Positions 25,196 through 35,077 are shown, counted from the first letter of the stretch. The stretch is DNA of 64,000 nucleotides from Streptomyces apocyni (GCF_009739465.1 NZ_WHOM01000065.1:246313-310312); one strand, 5' to 3'. Made by a program: numbers and translations. Notes: generated by a model from the letters alone, not told the origin.

Positions 25196-26368
25196 TCAAG
25201 CAGCCGCGTCACGGCTTCCGGCCTCGGGCACGCCGAGCGGAAGGACGGCCTGGACGCGGAAGCCACCGTCCGGCGTGGGCCCCGCCTGCAGGGTGCCGCG
25301 CAGGTCCGCCACCCGCTCCCGGAGCCCGGTCAGGCCGTGGCCACCGCCCGAAACCGGGAAGCGGCCGGCGGGTCCGGCCGCCGGGTCGGTACGTACCGTG
25401 GCCCGCAGGACGTGCGCGGACGTGTCCCGCTCCACGGTCACCAGAACCTGACTGCCCGGAGCGTGCTTACGGGCGTTGGTGAGGGCCTCCTGGACGATGC
25501 GGTACGCCGCCTGCTGCACCGGAAGCGGCAGGTGCCCCCCGGCTCCGGCACCCGCACTGGCACCCGCACCGGCACCCGCACCCGCACTGGCACCTGCGCC
25601 CGCACCGCCACAAGCCCCGGCTCCACCGCCACCCCCACCCCCCGCCAGATCGGTGTGCAGCCGTACACCCGGCCCCGCTGTCTCGACCAGAGCGCCCAGC
25701 GCCGACAGCCCCGGCGCGCGCAGGGCGCTCACCGCGCGGCGGAGTTCGGCAAGCGCGTCCTCGGCCTGGTGGCGTACGGGGTCGCCGGGTTCGCTGCGGA
25801 GCGCGATGAGGCTGAGGTGGTGGGCGACGCTGTCGTGCATCTCGCGGGCGATACGGGCCCGTTCGGCCGTCGTGGCCCGCTCAGCGGCCAGTGCCTGCCC
25901 CCGTTCCCGGCTCAGCGCCAGCTCCGCCGCCTTGGCGGCCAGTTCGCGCCGGGACGCGGCGAGCAGGCCGAGCGCGACCGGGGCGAGGGCGAGCAACGCG
26001 GCGCCGAGCAGGTCCAGGGTGATGTCCTCCCACGCCCAGGAGATCGGCCCCAGATGCGGCCACGGATAGAACGCCACCCCGTACGCCACACCCGCCCAGA
26101 CCCACGGCTCCGCGCGGTGCCGGGGCGTGGCGGCCACCCCGTAGAGGGCGAAGAGCGCGGGCAGCCACAGGTAGCCGCTGGCCAGCCCCGGCAGGGCGAG
26201 GACCAGGACCGTACGAGGGAAGCGGCGCCGCGCGACCAGCGCGACAGCGACGAACAGGGTCCAGCCGAACATCCAGCCGGGGCCCCATTCGCGGGTGGCG
26301 ACCGCCTCCACCAGGGCCAGGAGCACAAGGGCGGCGTCAATCGCCCCTCTTCGCCAGCGGGCGCTCAC
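25196..26368 (-). CDS. NarL-type sensor histidine kinase (HisKA_3)
   Basis: In this 390-residue kinase, about four to five N-terminal membrane segments (residues 10-140) precede HisKA_3, with the phosphoacceptor in IAREMHDSVAHHL (near 178), and a HATPase domain. The N-box region reads RIVQEALTNARKHAP and the G2 box GGHGLTGLRERV. Between the two domains lies a Gly/Ala/Ser tract of about 40 residues that looks like a recent repeat expansion. It is coupled by a 4-base ATGA overlap to the response regulator upstream. The signal is unknown. Confidence 0.87.
   Translation of the reverse strand: MSARWRRGAIDAALVLLALVEAVATREWGPGWMFGWTLFVAVALVARRRFPRTVLVLALPGLASGYLWLPALFALYGVAATPRHRAEPWVWAGVAYGVAFYPWPHLGPISWAWEDITLDLLGAALLALAPVALGLLAASRRELAAKAAELALSRERGQALAAERATTAERARIAREMHDSVAHHLSLIALRSEPGDPVRHQAEDALAELRRAVSALRAPGLSALGALVETAGPGVRLHTDLAGGGGGGGAGACGGAGAGASAGAGAGAGASAGAGAGGHLPLPVQQAAYRIVQEALTNARKHAPGSQVLVTVERDTSAHVLRATVRTDPAAGPAGRFPVSGGGHGLTGLRERVADLRGTLQAGPTPDGGFRVQAVLPLGVPEAGSRDAAA
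25541..25606 (-). repeat. GC-rich microsatellite inside the kinase gene
   Basis: Tandem GGCACCCGCA-like units encode the alternating Gly-Ala tract (GAGASAGAGAGAGAS) between the HisKA_3 and ATPase domains. Period-6 units keep the frame, so length variation between strains would not break the gene. Confidence 0.75.
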
Positions 26369-27015
26369 GCCAGCCCCGCCCGCTGGGCCACGGTGGCCAG
26401 GGCGACCCGGCTCGACGCGTCCAGCTTGCGTTTCAGCGCGGAGATATGGGTCTTCACGGTGGTGACACCGATGGCCAGCTGCGTGGAGATGTCGGCGTTC
26501 GACAGGCCGATGGCGAGCAGGGTGAGCACCTCGCGCTCGCGCGGGGTGAGGTGCGCCAGCGACGCGTCGTGCCCGAGGGACGTGTACACGGGCTCACGTC
26601 GGCTGGTGAGCAGCTGGGTGAGTACGGAGTGGCTGCCGCCCGGCGTGCAGACGACGCCACCGGCGGCGAGTACGCGTACGGCCTGGGCGAGGAGCGCGGG
26701 CGCGCTGTCCTTGAGCAGGAAACCGGCCGCGCCACCCGCCAGGGCCAGCTCCAGCTGATCCGGGACGTCGAAGGTGGTCAGCATGCCCACCGGCGGCGGT
26801 TCCGGCAGCTCACGTATCGCGGTGAGCAGGGTGAGTCCGTCAGGCTCGGGCATCACGATGTCCAGCAGGACGACGTCGGGTGCCGTGCGCCGTACGGTGT
26901 CCAGCGCCGCGTAGCTGTCGCAGACCGAGACCTGGAAGCCGTCCTCGGCCGCCAGCAGCCGCCGCAACGCCTCCCGCACCAATTCCTCGTCGTCCACGAC
27001 AAGTACCCGGATCAT
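26365..27015 (-). CDS. NarL/LuxR-family response regulator
   Basis: This 216-residue regulator has a receiver domain (VLVVDDEEL with acidic pair, phosphorylated Asp in VVLLDIVMPEPDG, and Lys in FLLKDSA). The GerE/LuxR helix-turn-helix is at the C-terminus (LTPREREVLTLLAIGLSNADI ... VKTHISALKRKL). I chose ATG at 27015 (MIRVLVVDDE) behind GAGGGAAG; the longer frame to 27174 is not receiver-like. It is the first gene of the operon regulator-kinase-membrane protein. Confidence 0.92.
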   Translation of the reverse strand: MIRVLVVDDEELVREALRRLLAAEDGFQVSVCDSYAALDTVRRTAPDVVLLDIVMPEPDGLTLLTAIRELPEPPPVGMLTTFDVPDQLELALAGGAAGFLLKDSAPALLAQAVRVLAAGGVVCTPGGSHSVLTQLLTSRREPVYTSLGHDASLAHLTPREREVLTLLAIGLSNADISTQLAIGVTTVKTHISALKRKLDASSRVALATVAQRAGLA

Positions 27016-27427
27016 CGTGTCCCCGACTTCCCTCAGCACCGACGCGCCCTCTCCTGGGACGCCGTGCACCATGTCCGCCAGCAGGATGCCACACGGCTGC
27101 CGCGAGGATTCCCGTGCAATACGAGCAATTGGGACATGTGACGGCCTCAAGTACGAGCGCACGCCGCCTCCCACTCCTCCCCAGGGCCGACGCTCCAGCC
27201 CCGTACCCCCTGTGACAATTGGTCACGATCCCCGGCACGGCCGCGAGGCGGACGCTTGACCAGCGTCTTGCCCCTCGGGCCGTGCGAACGGGGACCCTTG
27301 GGTGCGCCAGGGGGCCCGGGCACTCCACGGGGGGTTGCCGATCACCGCGCCACAAGCGCTGATCGACCATGTCCCGGCCCCGTGGCCGCCCCGAGTTTCG
27401 GCGACATCGACATCGACGTCGAGCTCG
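27016..27427. other. Intergenic region, nothing recognised
   Basis: These 412 bases lie between the response regulator start and the hydrolase stop. They must hold the promoter of the two-component operon. No hairpin, repeat or gene could be supported; short open frames here have random Arg/Pro-rich composition. Confidence 0.5.
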
Positions 27428-28003
27428 CTACCGATGGCTGAGGAAGGCGAGCACCCGCTGCTTCAGGAGCGCGGCGGCGGCAGCGTCGTACGACGGCAGC
27501 GAACTGTCGCTGAACAGGTGTTGCCCGCCGGGGTACAGGTACAGCTCCGCGTCCTTCGCCTCCCCGACCAGGGCCCGGGCCGCGTCGATGTCACCCTCGC
27601 CGACGAAGAACGGATCGGCGTCCATCGCGTGCACCTGCACCGGCACCCCGTCAGGCCAACCGGATCCGAACTCCGTGACCGGGACGCACGCGTGAAGGAG
27701 CAGCGCCCCACGCGCACCCTCCCGCCGCTGCGCCAACCGCTGCGCGGGCAGCACCCCCAGCGAGACCCCGACGTACACCAACCCGTCCGACAGCCCGTCG
27801 ACCGCCCGTACGCCACGTTCGACGATCTCGCCGAACCCGATCTCCACGGCGTGCCCCGCCCCCTCCTCCAGTGAGCTGAAGGTGCGCCCCGCGAACAGGT
27901 CGGGCGTGTGCACGGTGTGCCCGGCACGCCGCAGCTCGTCGGCGAACGCGATGACGCCGGGCGTCAGCCCCTGCGCGTGGTGAAAGAGTGCTACCTCGGC
28001 CAT
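27428..28003 (-). CDS. Dienelactone hydrolase family protein
   Basis: This 191-residue alpha/beta hydrolase of the DLH family begins MAEVALFHHAQGLTPG. The nucleophile elbow is YVGVSLGVL, with Ser where classical dienelactone hydrolase has Cys. The Asp is in DADPFF and the His in PGGQHLFSD. The natural substrate is unlikely to be dienelactone. Single-gene unit; the start ATG at 28003 has only a weak ribosome site. Confidence 0.84.
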   Translation of the reverse strand: MAEVALFHHAQGLTPGVIAFADELRRAGHTVHTPDLFAGRTFSSLEEGAGHAVEIGFGEIVERGVRAVDGLSDGLVYVGVSLGVLPAQRLAQRREGARGALLLHACVPVTEFGSGWPDGVPVQVHAMDADPFFVGEGDIDAARALVGEAKDAELYLYPGGQHLFSDSSLPSYDAAAAALLKQRVLAFLSHR

Positions 28004-28104
28004 CCTGGCGTACCCCTGTCCAGAGTTCCGTGAGATGCGAACACAAGTTCGAGAACTCTAACCAACTCCGGTAGGGGAGGGTCGGGAGGATCGGGAGCGT
28101 GCGG

Positions 28105-28776
28105 TCAGGCGGCGGCCTTGGCCACCGTTCCTCGGGCGACCATCACCGCACCTGCCGCCACCATCCAGACCGCCAGGAGCAGCGGGGTGAGCCAGGCGCT
28201 AACGGGGCCCGCCAGCGACAGTACGGCCACCACGAACCCGGCCCAAGCCAGCCACTGGGGCACTGCGCCCGGAGTCGTGCGGGCGGCCCGCCACACCGCG
28301 AACAGCATTACGGCCGCGCCGGCCATCGCGCCGATCAGCGCGCCGTACGCCACGTCCAGGAGCAGGATGGCGATGAGCGCGGTCGCAGGGGCGACGGGGA
28401 ACACGTCCGAGTAGCCGGCCGTGATGGCGTAGATGTTCCCCGAGATCGCCGCGACTGTGAGGGACACCGCGAACATCGTGCCACCCACGATCACCAGCGT
28501 GCCCCGGCTCCCGGCGGCGCGGGTCAGCGCGGCGAGGAAGAAGAGGAACAGCATGGCCGACGCCAGCAGTATCAGGGCGACGGCCTCCGACCAGTTCTGG
28601 TTGCTTTCCTTCGAGTAGAAGGACACGACCTCACGGATCGCGTCCTTGCCGTCGGTGTCGGGTGTCCGCCACGTCAGGAGCACTCCGGTGATCAGCAGTC
28701 CGCCGGACACGATCCCCGCGATACCGGGCCAGAGTTCCCGGCCTGTAGCGGCTTCCCCGCCCTGTGACGCCATCAT
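28105..28776 (-). CDS. Multi-span membrane protein, unknown function
   Basis: This 223-residue protein has about six hydrophobic segments after a short polar N-terminus (MMASQGGEAATGREL). The first and second are joined by a polar loop of about 30 residues (DTDGKDAIREVVSFY) likely exposed outside. No catalytic motif is seen. The start ATG at 28776 follows GGGAGGCTGTC. It lies between the hydrolase and sodN on the same strand but is separated from sodN by a strong terminator. Confidence 0.75.
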   Translation of the reverse strand: MMASQGGEAATGRELWPGIAGIVSGGLLITGVLLTWRTPDTDGKDAIREVVSFYSKESNQNWSEAVALILLASAMLFLFFLAALTRAAGSRGTLVIVGGTMFAVSLTVAAISGNIYAITAGYSDVFPVAPATALIAILLLDVAYGALIGAMAGAAVMLFAVWRAARTTPGAVPQWLAWAGFVVAVLSLAGPVSAWLTPLLLAVWMVAAGAVMVARGTVAKAAA

Positions 28777-28906
28777 GACAGCCTCCCGCGTGAGAATCCC
28801 CGAGCTCGGGCACTACGCGTGTACGGCCTAATTTTCTCACCGGGCGTGACCGGAGGCGCGGCGACGGGCAGGCAGTGGCCCCACCGCGAAGCCGCGGCCC
28901 ACCGCA

Positions 28907-28939
28907 AAGGGGCTCGGCCGGTGACCGGCCGAGCCCCTT
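28907..28939 (-). terminator. Terminator of sodN
   Basis: A 15-bp perfect stem (28907-28921 with 28925-28939) with a 3-base loop lies 33-65 bases after the sodN stop. On the minus strand the stem ends in T residues (CCCCTT). It isolates sodN as a monocistronic message. Confidence 0.85.
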
Positions 28940-28971
28940 CGTCAAGCTCGCTGACCTGCGATGGCCCTCTG

Positions 28972-29367
28972 TCAGGCCTTCTTGGTCTCCCAGAAGATCG
29001 TGTCGACCTGGGCGATGTAGTCCAGCGCCTTCTGGCCCGTCGCCGGGTCCGTCGACCCCTTGGCGGCCGAGAGGGCCTTCAGGGTGTCGTTGATGAGCTG
29101 GTGCAGCTCCGGGTACTTCTCGAAGTGCGGGGGCTTGAAGTAGTCGCTCCACAGCACCGAGACGTGGTGCTTGGCGAGCTCGGCGCGCTGCTCCTTGATC
29201 CCGACCGCGCGGGCCTGGAAGTGCGCGTCGTCGTTGGCGGCCATCTTCTCCTGGATGGCCTTGACCGACTCCGCCTCGATACGGGCCTGGGCCGGGTCGT
29301 ACACGCCGCAGGGCAGGTCGCAGTGGGCGCTGACCGTCACCTTGGGGGCAAACAGGCGGGAAAGCAT
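28972..29367 (-). CDS. sodN: Nickel-containing superoxide dismutase
   Basis: SodN dismutates superoxide in the cytoplasm. The 131-residue precursor has a 14-residue N-terminal extension (MLSRLFAPKVTVSA) that is cut before the nickel hook HCDLPCGVY. His15, Cys16 and Cys20 become His1, Cys2 and Cys6, the nickel ligands. The start ATG at 29367 follows GAGGAGG. It is divergent from sodX, which encodes the maturation protease, 164 bases away. In S. coelicolor nickel availability controls it through Nur, and a small RNA from sodF targets its message; no sodF is in this window. Confidence 0.97.
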   Translation of the reverse strand: MLSRLFAPKVTVSAHCDLPCGVYDPAQARIEAESVKAIQEKMAANDDAHFQARAVGIKEQRAELAKHHVSVLWSDYFKPPHFEKYPELHQLINDTLKALSAAKGSTDPATGQKALDYIAQVDTIFWETKKA

Positions 29368-29531
29368 TGAGCTGTCCTCCTCGTGATCGTCTTCTCAAGG
29401 GGCGACATTACTCCGTGGAGGCAGGCTTTTCGCGGCTGCCCCCGAAGGCTTAGGGCAAAAGTCCAGGGGTGGACTGGGTCCGGTGGACGATAGGACGGCA
29501 CACTGGTGTGGATCGGACCGGGAGGTGTCTG

Positions 29532-30086
29532 ATGCGGGAGCAGGAGCGCGAGCCGGGGCGCGCGGGGGAGCTGGGGGAGCCGGGGGGCGCTGGAGACGCG
29601 GTACGGGGAGCCAGGGTGCCGTTCGGGATCGCCGAGGTGCACGGGCCTTCGATGGTGCCGACGCTGCGGCACGGGGACCGGCTGCTGGTGCACTACGGGG
29701 CGCGGGTGCGGGCCGGTGATGTCGTGGTGCTGCGCCATCCGTTCCAGCAGGACCTGCTGGTCGTCAAGCGGGCTGTGGAGCGGCGCGAGGGCGGCTGGTG
29801 GGTACTCGGCGACAACTCCTTCGCGGGCGGCGACAGTACGGACTACGGGACGGTGCCGGGGGAGTTGGTGCTGGGCAGGGTTCGGCTGCGTTATCGGCCG
29901 CGGGGCCGGGGGGACCGTGAGGGGCAGGGGCCCCGGGGAGCCCGGGGAGACCAGGAGGGGGCCCGTGGGGCTCAGCGGGTTCGGGGGGTGTTGCGGTCCG
30001 TGTTCGGGGTGGTGGGCTGGGGGCTGTCCGCGGTGCGGCCGGTCTTCGCTGACCGCTCGGCCTCCTCGCGTTTGCGGGCGCGGTAG
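29532..30086 (+). CDS. sodX: Nickel superoxide dismutase maturation protease (signal peptidase S26 family)
   Basis: SodX removes the N-terminal leader of SodN so that nickel can bind. The 184-residue frame has the S26 catalytic Ser40 in HGPSMVPTL and Lys79 in LVVKRAVE, followed by VLGDNSFAGGDS; no membrane anchor is seen. Start ATG at 29532 with GGGAGGTG upstream. After the normal end of the S26 core (about residue 128) there is a Gly/Arg-rich tail of about 55 residues that overlaps the convergent CGNR gene by 115 bases. The tail looks like read-through after loss of an earlier stop. Confidence 0.88.
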   Translation: MREQEREPGRAGELGEPGGAGDAVRGARVPFGIAEVHGPSMVPTLRHGDRLLVHYGARVRAGDVVVLRHPFQQDLLVVKRAVERREGGWWVLGDNSFAGGDSTDYGTVPGELVLGRVRLRYRPRGRGDREGQGPRGARGDQEGARGAQRVRGVLRSVFGVVGWGLSAVRPVFADRSASSRLRAR

Positions 30087-30619
30087 GCGGCGACGTTGGC
30101 GCGGGTCGCGCAGCGGTCCGAGCAGTAGCGCCGGGAGCGGTTGGTCGAGGTGTCGAGGTACGCGTTGCGGCACGGTGCGGCCTCGCACAGGCCGAGGCGG
30201 TCGACGCCGTACTCGGTGAGGTGGAAGGCCAGGCCCATCGAGGCGATCGCCGCGTAGCCCGCCGTCGCGTTCGAGGGGTGGTCGGCGAGGTGCATATGCC
30301 ACAGGGGACGGCCGTCGTCGTCCCTGGTGTCGTGCCCGGAGATCTGCGGGCTGACCGGGAACTCCAGGAGCAGCGAGTTCAGCAGGTCCACGGCGAGCGT
30401 CTCGTCCCCCACGTCCGCCGCCTCGAAGACCCCGCGCAGCCTGGCCCGTACCGAGCGGAAGCGGGTGACGTCGGCGTCGGTCGCACGCCGGGCCGCTGAG
30501 GCGTTGTCACCGAAAAGGTCGCGGACCGCCTCGACCGTGGTGAGCACGTCCTTGCCGCGGCCTGGTTCCTCGCTGTTGACCAGTCGCACGGCGTAGTCGG
30601 AGTAATAGGCCAGTTCCAC
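29972..30619 (-). CDS. CGNR zinc-finger (ABATE-type) transcriptional regulator
   Basis: This 215-residue protein has an N-terminal ligand-binding-like ABATE domain (about residues 1-140). The C-terminal CGNR-type zinc finger has Cys in LGLCEAAPCRNAYLD and RYCSDRCATRANVAAYR. It is likely a DNA-binding regulator. The start is GTG at 30619 behind AAGGA. The last 25 residues (Pro/Thr/Arg-rich) are encoded opposite the end of sodX. It is divergent from the methyltransferase gene 100 bases away. Confidence 0.85.
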   Translation of the reverse strand: MELAYYSDYAVRLVNSEEPGRGKDVLTTVEAVRDLFGDNASAARRATDADVTRFRSVRARLRGVFEAADVGDETLAVDLLNSLLLEFPVSPQISGHDTRDDDGRPLWHMHLADHPSNATAGYAAIASMGLAFHLTEYGVDRLGLCEAAPCRNAYLDTSTNRSRRYCSDRCATRANVAAYRARKREEAERSAKTGRTADSPQPTTPNTDRNTPRTR

Positions 30620-30719
30620 TTGTAGTCCTTACTGGGGCGGGCTATTGTCGGTGCGAGAGCGCGGAAGTAACGGGTGAGTTTCGCTACAGGGTATTACCTT
30701 GGGCGTGGAGGAGAGTGCT

Positions 30720-31520
30720 ATGAGCGAGTCGACGACACCTGCTGTGACACCTGTCGTGACACCTGCCGTCGCCGGGGCCACCGACTGGCGCGCCTGGCAG
30801 CGCAGCTGGGACCGCCAGCAGGAGGCGTATCTGCCGGACCGCGAGGAGCGGTTCCGGGTGATGCTGGACATGGTTGAGGCGCTGGTCGGCCCCGAACCCC
30901 GGGTCCTGGACCTGGCGTGCGGTACGGGAAGTATTACGGACCGGCTGTTCAAGAGGTTCCCCAAGGCGGTCAGTACGGGTGTCGACCTCGACCCCGCGCT
31001 GCTGGCGATCGCCGAGGGTACCTTCGCGGGCGACGACCGGGTCACCTTCGTCACCGCCGATCTGAAAGACCCGCGCTGGACCGACGCACTGCCCTACGAC
31101 GCGTACGACGCCGTGCTCACCGCGACCGCCCTGCACTGGCTGCACAGCGGCCCGCTCGCGGAGCTCTACGGGCAGCTGGCCCTCCTGGTGCGCGACGGCG
31201 GCGTCTTCATGAACGCCGACCACATGCCGGACCCGGCCACCCCGCGCATCAACGCGGCCGACCGCGAGCAGCGGCACGCGCAGATGGACCGCGCCAAGGC
31301 CGCGGGCGCCCTGGACTGGGCGCAGTGGTGGGAGGTGGCGGCCAACGACCCGGTGCTCGCCGCGCCGACCGCCGAGCGGTTCCGGATCTACGGCGAGCAC
31401 GCGGACGGCGACACCCCGCCCGCCGCATGGCACGCGCGCGTCCTGCGGGAGAAGGGCTTCGCCGAGGCGCGCACCGTATGGGCCTCCCCGTCGGACGCGC
31501 TGGTGCTCGCCCTCAAGTAG
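30720..31520 (+). CDS. Class I SAM-dependent methyltransferase
   Basis: This 266-residue methyltransferase has motif I VLDLACGTGSITDRL, acidic motif II VDLDPALLAIA, and the YDAVLTATALHWL segment seen in UbiE/Tam-like small-molecule methyltransferases. The substrate is unknown. I chose ATG at 30720 behind GGAGGAGAG; an earlier in-frame start at 30699 lies in that site. It ends in a strong hairpin and appears monocistronic. Confidence 0.87.
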   Translation: MSESTTPAVTPVVTPAVAGATDWRAWQRSWDRQQEAYLPDREERFRVMLDMVEALVGPEPRVLDLACGTGSITDRLFKRFPKAVSTGVDLDPALLAIAEGTFAGDDRVTFVTADLKDPRWTDALPYDAYDAVLTATALHWLHSGPLAELYGQLALLVRDGGVFMNADHMPDPATPRINAADREQRHAQMDRAKAAGALDWAQWWEVAANDPVLAAPTAERFRIYGEHADGDTPPAAWHARVLREKGFAEARTVWASPSDALVLALK

Positions 31521-31551
31521 GCGACAGCGACAAGGCAGGCGAGGCGGGCAC

Positions 31552-31596
31552 ATGCGGCGGCGGTACGGGCCCCAGGGGTCCGTACCGCCGCCGCAT
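31552..31596 (+). terminator. Terminator after the methyltransferase gene
   Basis: A 17-bp perfect stem (31552-31568 with 31580-31596) with an 11-base loop lies 32 bases after the methyltransferase stop. It may also serve the convergent ABC operon ending at 31798. Nothing else is evident in this 277-base gap. Confidence 0.85.
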
Positions 31597-31797
31597 CGTG
31601 CCATCCCCGCGCGGACAGCCGTGAGACGCGTGAGTCCGGCCCCCCGCCTGCGCGGATTGGCCTGCCACGCACGCTCGCGGCGTTGTCGTCGGTCGCCGAC
31701 GCTCCGCGTCGACTCCCTCCTCCGCCTTGCGATCGCACGCACCAGGCCAGTCCGCGCCCGCCCTTCGGGCGGACGACGGGAGGCCGGACTCACGCGT

Positions 31798-32570
<773 letters not shown>

Positions 32571-32574
<4 letters not shown>

Positions 32575-33572
32575 ACGGCGGTGCCTCCCACCCGGCTCGG
32601 GTTACGGAACGAGGTGAGCTGGAGCCTGATGCGCTGGAGCGGGGTCAGCGGCAGGGCGCGGTTGCTGCCGCGCGCGTAGTACCGCTCCAGGTAGTACTGG
32701 CCGATGCTGAACACGGTGGTGAGCAGCAGGTACCACAGGGAGATCAGGATGAATCCCTCCATGATCGCCAGCGTCCGGGCGCCGAACTCGCGGCCCCGCA
32801 GGAACAGCTCGCCGTAACCGATAGCGAATGCCAGCGACGACGTCTTCAGCATGTTGATGAACTCGTTGCCGGTCGGCGGGATGATCACCCGCATCGCCTG
32901 CGGCAGCACGATGCGCCGCATCGTCCTGGAGCCCTTCATGCCGAGGGCCTGGGCGGCCTCGGTCTGGCCCTCGTCCACGGACTGGATGCCGGCCCGGCTG
33001 ATCTCCGCCATGTACGCGGCCTCGTTGAGGCCGAGCGCGAGCAGCGCGGCCACGAACGGCGTCATGACCTCGTTCATGTCGTTCTTGTAGAACGGCATCA
33101 GGTTCAAGGTGTCGAAGACGAGCGACAGGTTGAACCAGAGGAAGATCTGCACCAGCACCGGGGTGCCGCGGAAGAACCAGATGTAGCCCCAGGCGACCGT
33201 GGACAGCACCTTGTTCGGGGACAGTCGCATGACCGCGAGCGCGGTGCCGAGTACGACACCGATGGCCATGGACAAGACGGAGATCTTGAGCGTCTCCCAG
33301 GCACCCCAGGCGAAGGTGCCGTTGGTGATCTGCTCGCCGACCACGCTCCACTGGATGTTGGCGCCGGCGAACGCGTTCGCCAGCAGGCCCAGCAGGGCGA
33401 GTACGACGACGGCGCTGATCCAGCGGCCGTAGTGCCGGACGGGGATCGCCTTGATGGACTCGGGAGGCGTGGCGGAGGCCTGGGACCCGGCCCCGTCGCC
33501 GTCAGTGGGAGGCGGGGGTGTGCCGTCCTTCTTGACGAGCGAGTGCGGGGCCTTGTCGCTGGGTTCGGTCAC
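32571..33572 (-). CDS. Polar amino-acid ABC transporter permease
   Basis: This 333-residue permease of the HisM/GlnP family has five or six spans. The EAA-type loop EAAQALGMKGSRTMRRIVLPQAMRV lies near residue 225. A disordered N-terminus (about 50 residues) and a basic C-terminal tail extend it beyond the common 220-280 residues. It is the only permease gene, so the channel is probably a homodimer. The start is GTG at 33572. Confidence 0.92.
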
Positions 33573-33615
33573 GAGGTTGCTGCCTTACGTAGTGGAGAGG
33601 TGGTGCGCGACGGGC

Positions 33616-34575
33616 TTACTTGCCCGCGTTGACCGTGGCCTTCTTGATGGCGCCGGCCTCGGCCTTCCACTTCTTGAGCACCTCGGCGTAGCTGCCGTCG
33701 TCGATGATCGCCTGGACGGCGGCCTGCAGGGCGTCCCGCAGCTCGGGGTTCTCCTTGCTGACCGCGATGCCGTACGGGGCGGCCTCGATCTGGTCGCCGA
33801 CGACCTCGAAGAGCTTGCCGCCACCGGCCTCCAGCTCGTTGTACAGCGCGACCGGGTAGTCGGTGACGACGGCGTCGGCACGCTTGGTCTGGAGCTGCGT
33901 GATGGAGTCCGTGTCCTTGTCGGAGATGAAGTCCTTCAGCTTCTCGCTGCCGCACTTCTTCTGCTGGTCCTTGACCAGGGTCTCGTTGGCGGTGCCACGC
34001 TGGGCGGCGACGGTCAGCCCGCAGAGGTCGTCCAGGGACTTGATGCCCTCGGGGTTGCCCTTCTGCACGAGGATCGCGGAACCGGCCTGGAAGTAGTTGA
34101 CGAAGTCGGCGCCGCCCTTGTTGTCCTTGCCCGCGCCCTCCTGCCGCTCCTTGGTGTCGGTGATGGAGGAGATGGCGACGTCCTGGCGACCGGTGTTGAG
34201 GTTGAGGATCAGCTGGTCGAAGTCACCGCTGGTGAACTTGAACTCGACGCCGAGGACCTTGCCGAGCGCGTTGGCGATGTCGATGTCGACGCCAGCGGGC
34301 TTGTTGTCCTTGTCCACGAACTCCATCGGCGCGTACGCGATGTCCGACCCGACCTTGATCACGCCGGCGTCCTGGTACTTCTTCGGCAGCTTGTCGAAGA
34401 GCGGAGCCGCGCTCGTGGCGGTGGGCTTGTCCTTCTTAGGCTCGCTGCTGTCGCTGCCCTTGTCGGTCTGATCGCCGCAGGCGGTCAGTACCAGGGCACC
34501 GGCGACCGCGATCGCGCCGACCGCGGCAATCCGGGACTTCGCGGCAGTCGTGCGTCGGGTGGTGCTGGCGGTCAT
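33616..34575 (-). CDS. Amino-acid ABC transporter substrate-binding lipoprotein
   Basis: This 319-residue SBP family 3 protein has a lipobox: the signal peptide ends LVLTAC, so the mature protein starts at the Cys and is anchored outside. The binding domain opens with IKVGSDIAYAPMEFVDKDNKPAGVD and includes DVAISSITDTKERQE. Ligand preference (glutamine, glutamate, cystine or basic) is not resolvable. The start ATG at 34575 has GGAGGACC before it. It is first in the operon with permease and ATPase. Confidence 0.93.
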   Translation of the reverse strand: MTASTTRRTTAAKSRIAAVGAIAVAGALVLTACGDQTDKGSDSSEPKKDKPTATSAAPLFDKLPKKYQDAGVIKVGSDIAYAPMEFVDKDNKPAGVDIDIANALGKVLGVEFKFTSGDFDQLILNLNTGRQDVAISSITDTKERQEGAGKDNKGGADFVNYFQAGSAILVQKGNPEGIKSLDDLCGLTVAAQRGTANETLVKDQQKKCGSEKLKDFISDKDTDSITQLQTKRADAVVTDYPVALYNELEAGGGKLFEVVGDQIEAAPYGIAVSKENPELRDALQAAVQAIIDDGSYAEVLKKWKAEAGAIKKATVNAGK

Positions 34576-35077
34576 CGTGGTCCTCCGGCATTGATGGGTG
34601 GAGCGGTTGCGCACACACCTGTGGCGGTAGCCACCTCGTGTGATTAGGGGCATCTTGCCATTCGGACTCGCCCTCACAGGGGGTTACCAATGTCAAAATC
34701 GGATAACGGGAGATCGCGGATGAACGAAAACCCGTGTTTCCGGGGCTTGCGCGGTCGAGAACGACCCTCTCAAGGAGAAATAATTCGGGCTAATCTCGCA
34801 ATGTGGACGAGATGTCCAGACTTTTGGGACAAATCAGACCCTGGGTCTGGGGTCGACCCAATATCGGCTCGTGCGTGACAGGACCCATCCTGTAGAACAG
34901 TCGGTTACACCCCTCATCCGGGGCTCAGGGCGCGTGTGCGGCGCGCCCGCGCGTTCGTACCTCTCCCTTGCGGGGGCAGCCCAACCGCCGAAGCAAGGCA
35001 CGGACGCGGTGCCCGCCCACCCCTCAACCAGGGAGTGGCCACCCTCAACGATTTAAGACTTAAGGGGTAAGACAAAA
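34576..35077. other. Long divergent intergenic region
   Basis: These 502 bases lie between the transporter operon and the malic enzyme gene and must hold both promoters. The middle is relatively AT-rich. Two perfect dyads stand out: CAGACC-CTG-GGTCTG at 34835-34849 and TTAAG-A-CTTAA at 35053-35063. The second lies just before the AAGGGG ribosome site of the malic enzyme. No protein gene is supported; a 62-codon open frame at 34690 lacks a ribosome site. Confidence 0.55.

Noticed and set aside
25300..25400. Loss of the G1 box in the NarL-type kinase, suggesting a pseudokinase
   Set aside because: Similar degenerate G1 segments (V-R-T/N-x-P) are common in actinobacterial kinases of this group, and the other boxes are intact.
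34690..34878. 62-codon open frame in the transporter/malic-enzyme gap
   Set aside because: No ribosome site, no conserved pattern, and it covers the likely promoter region.
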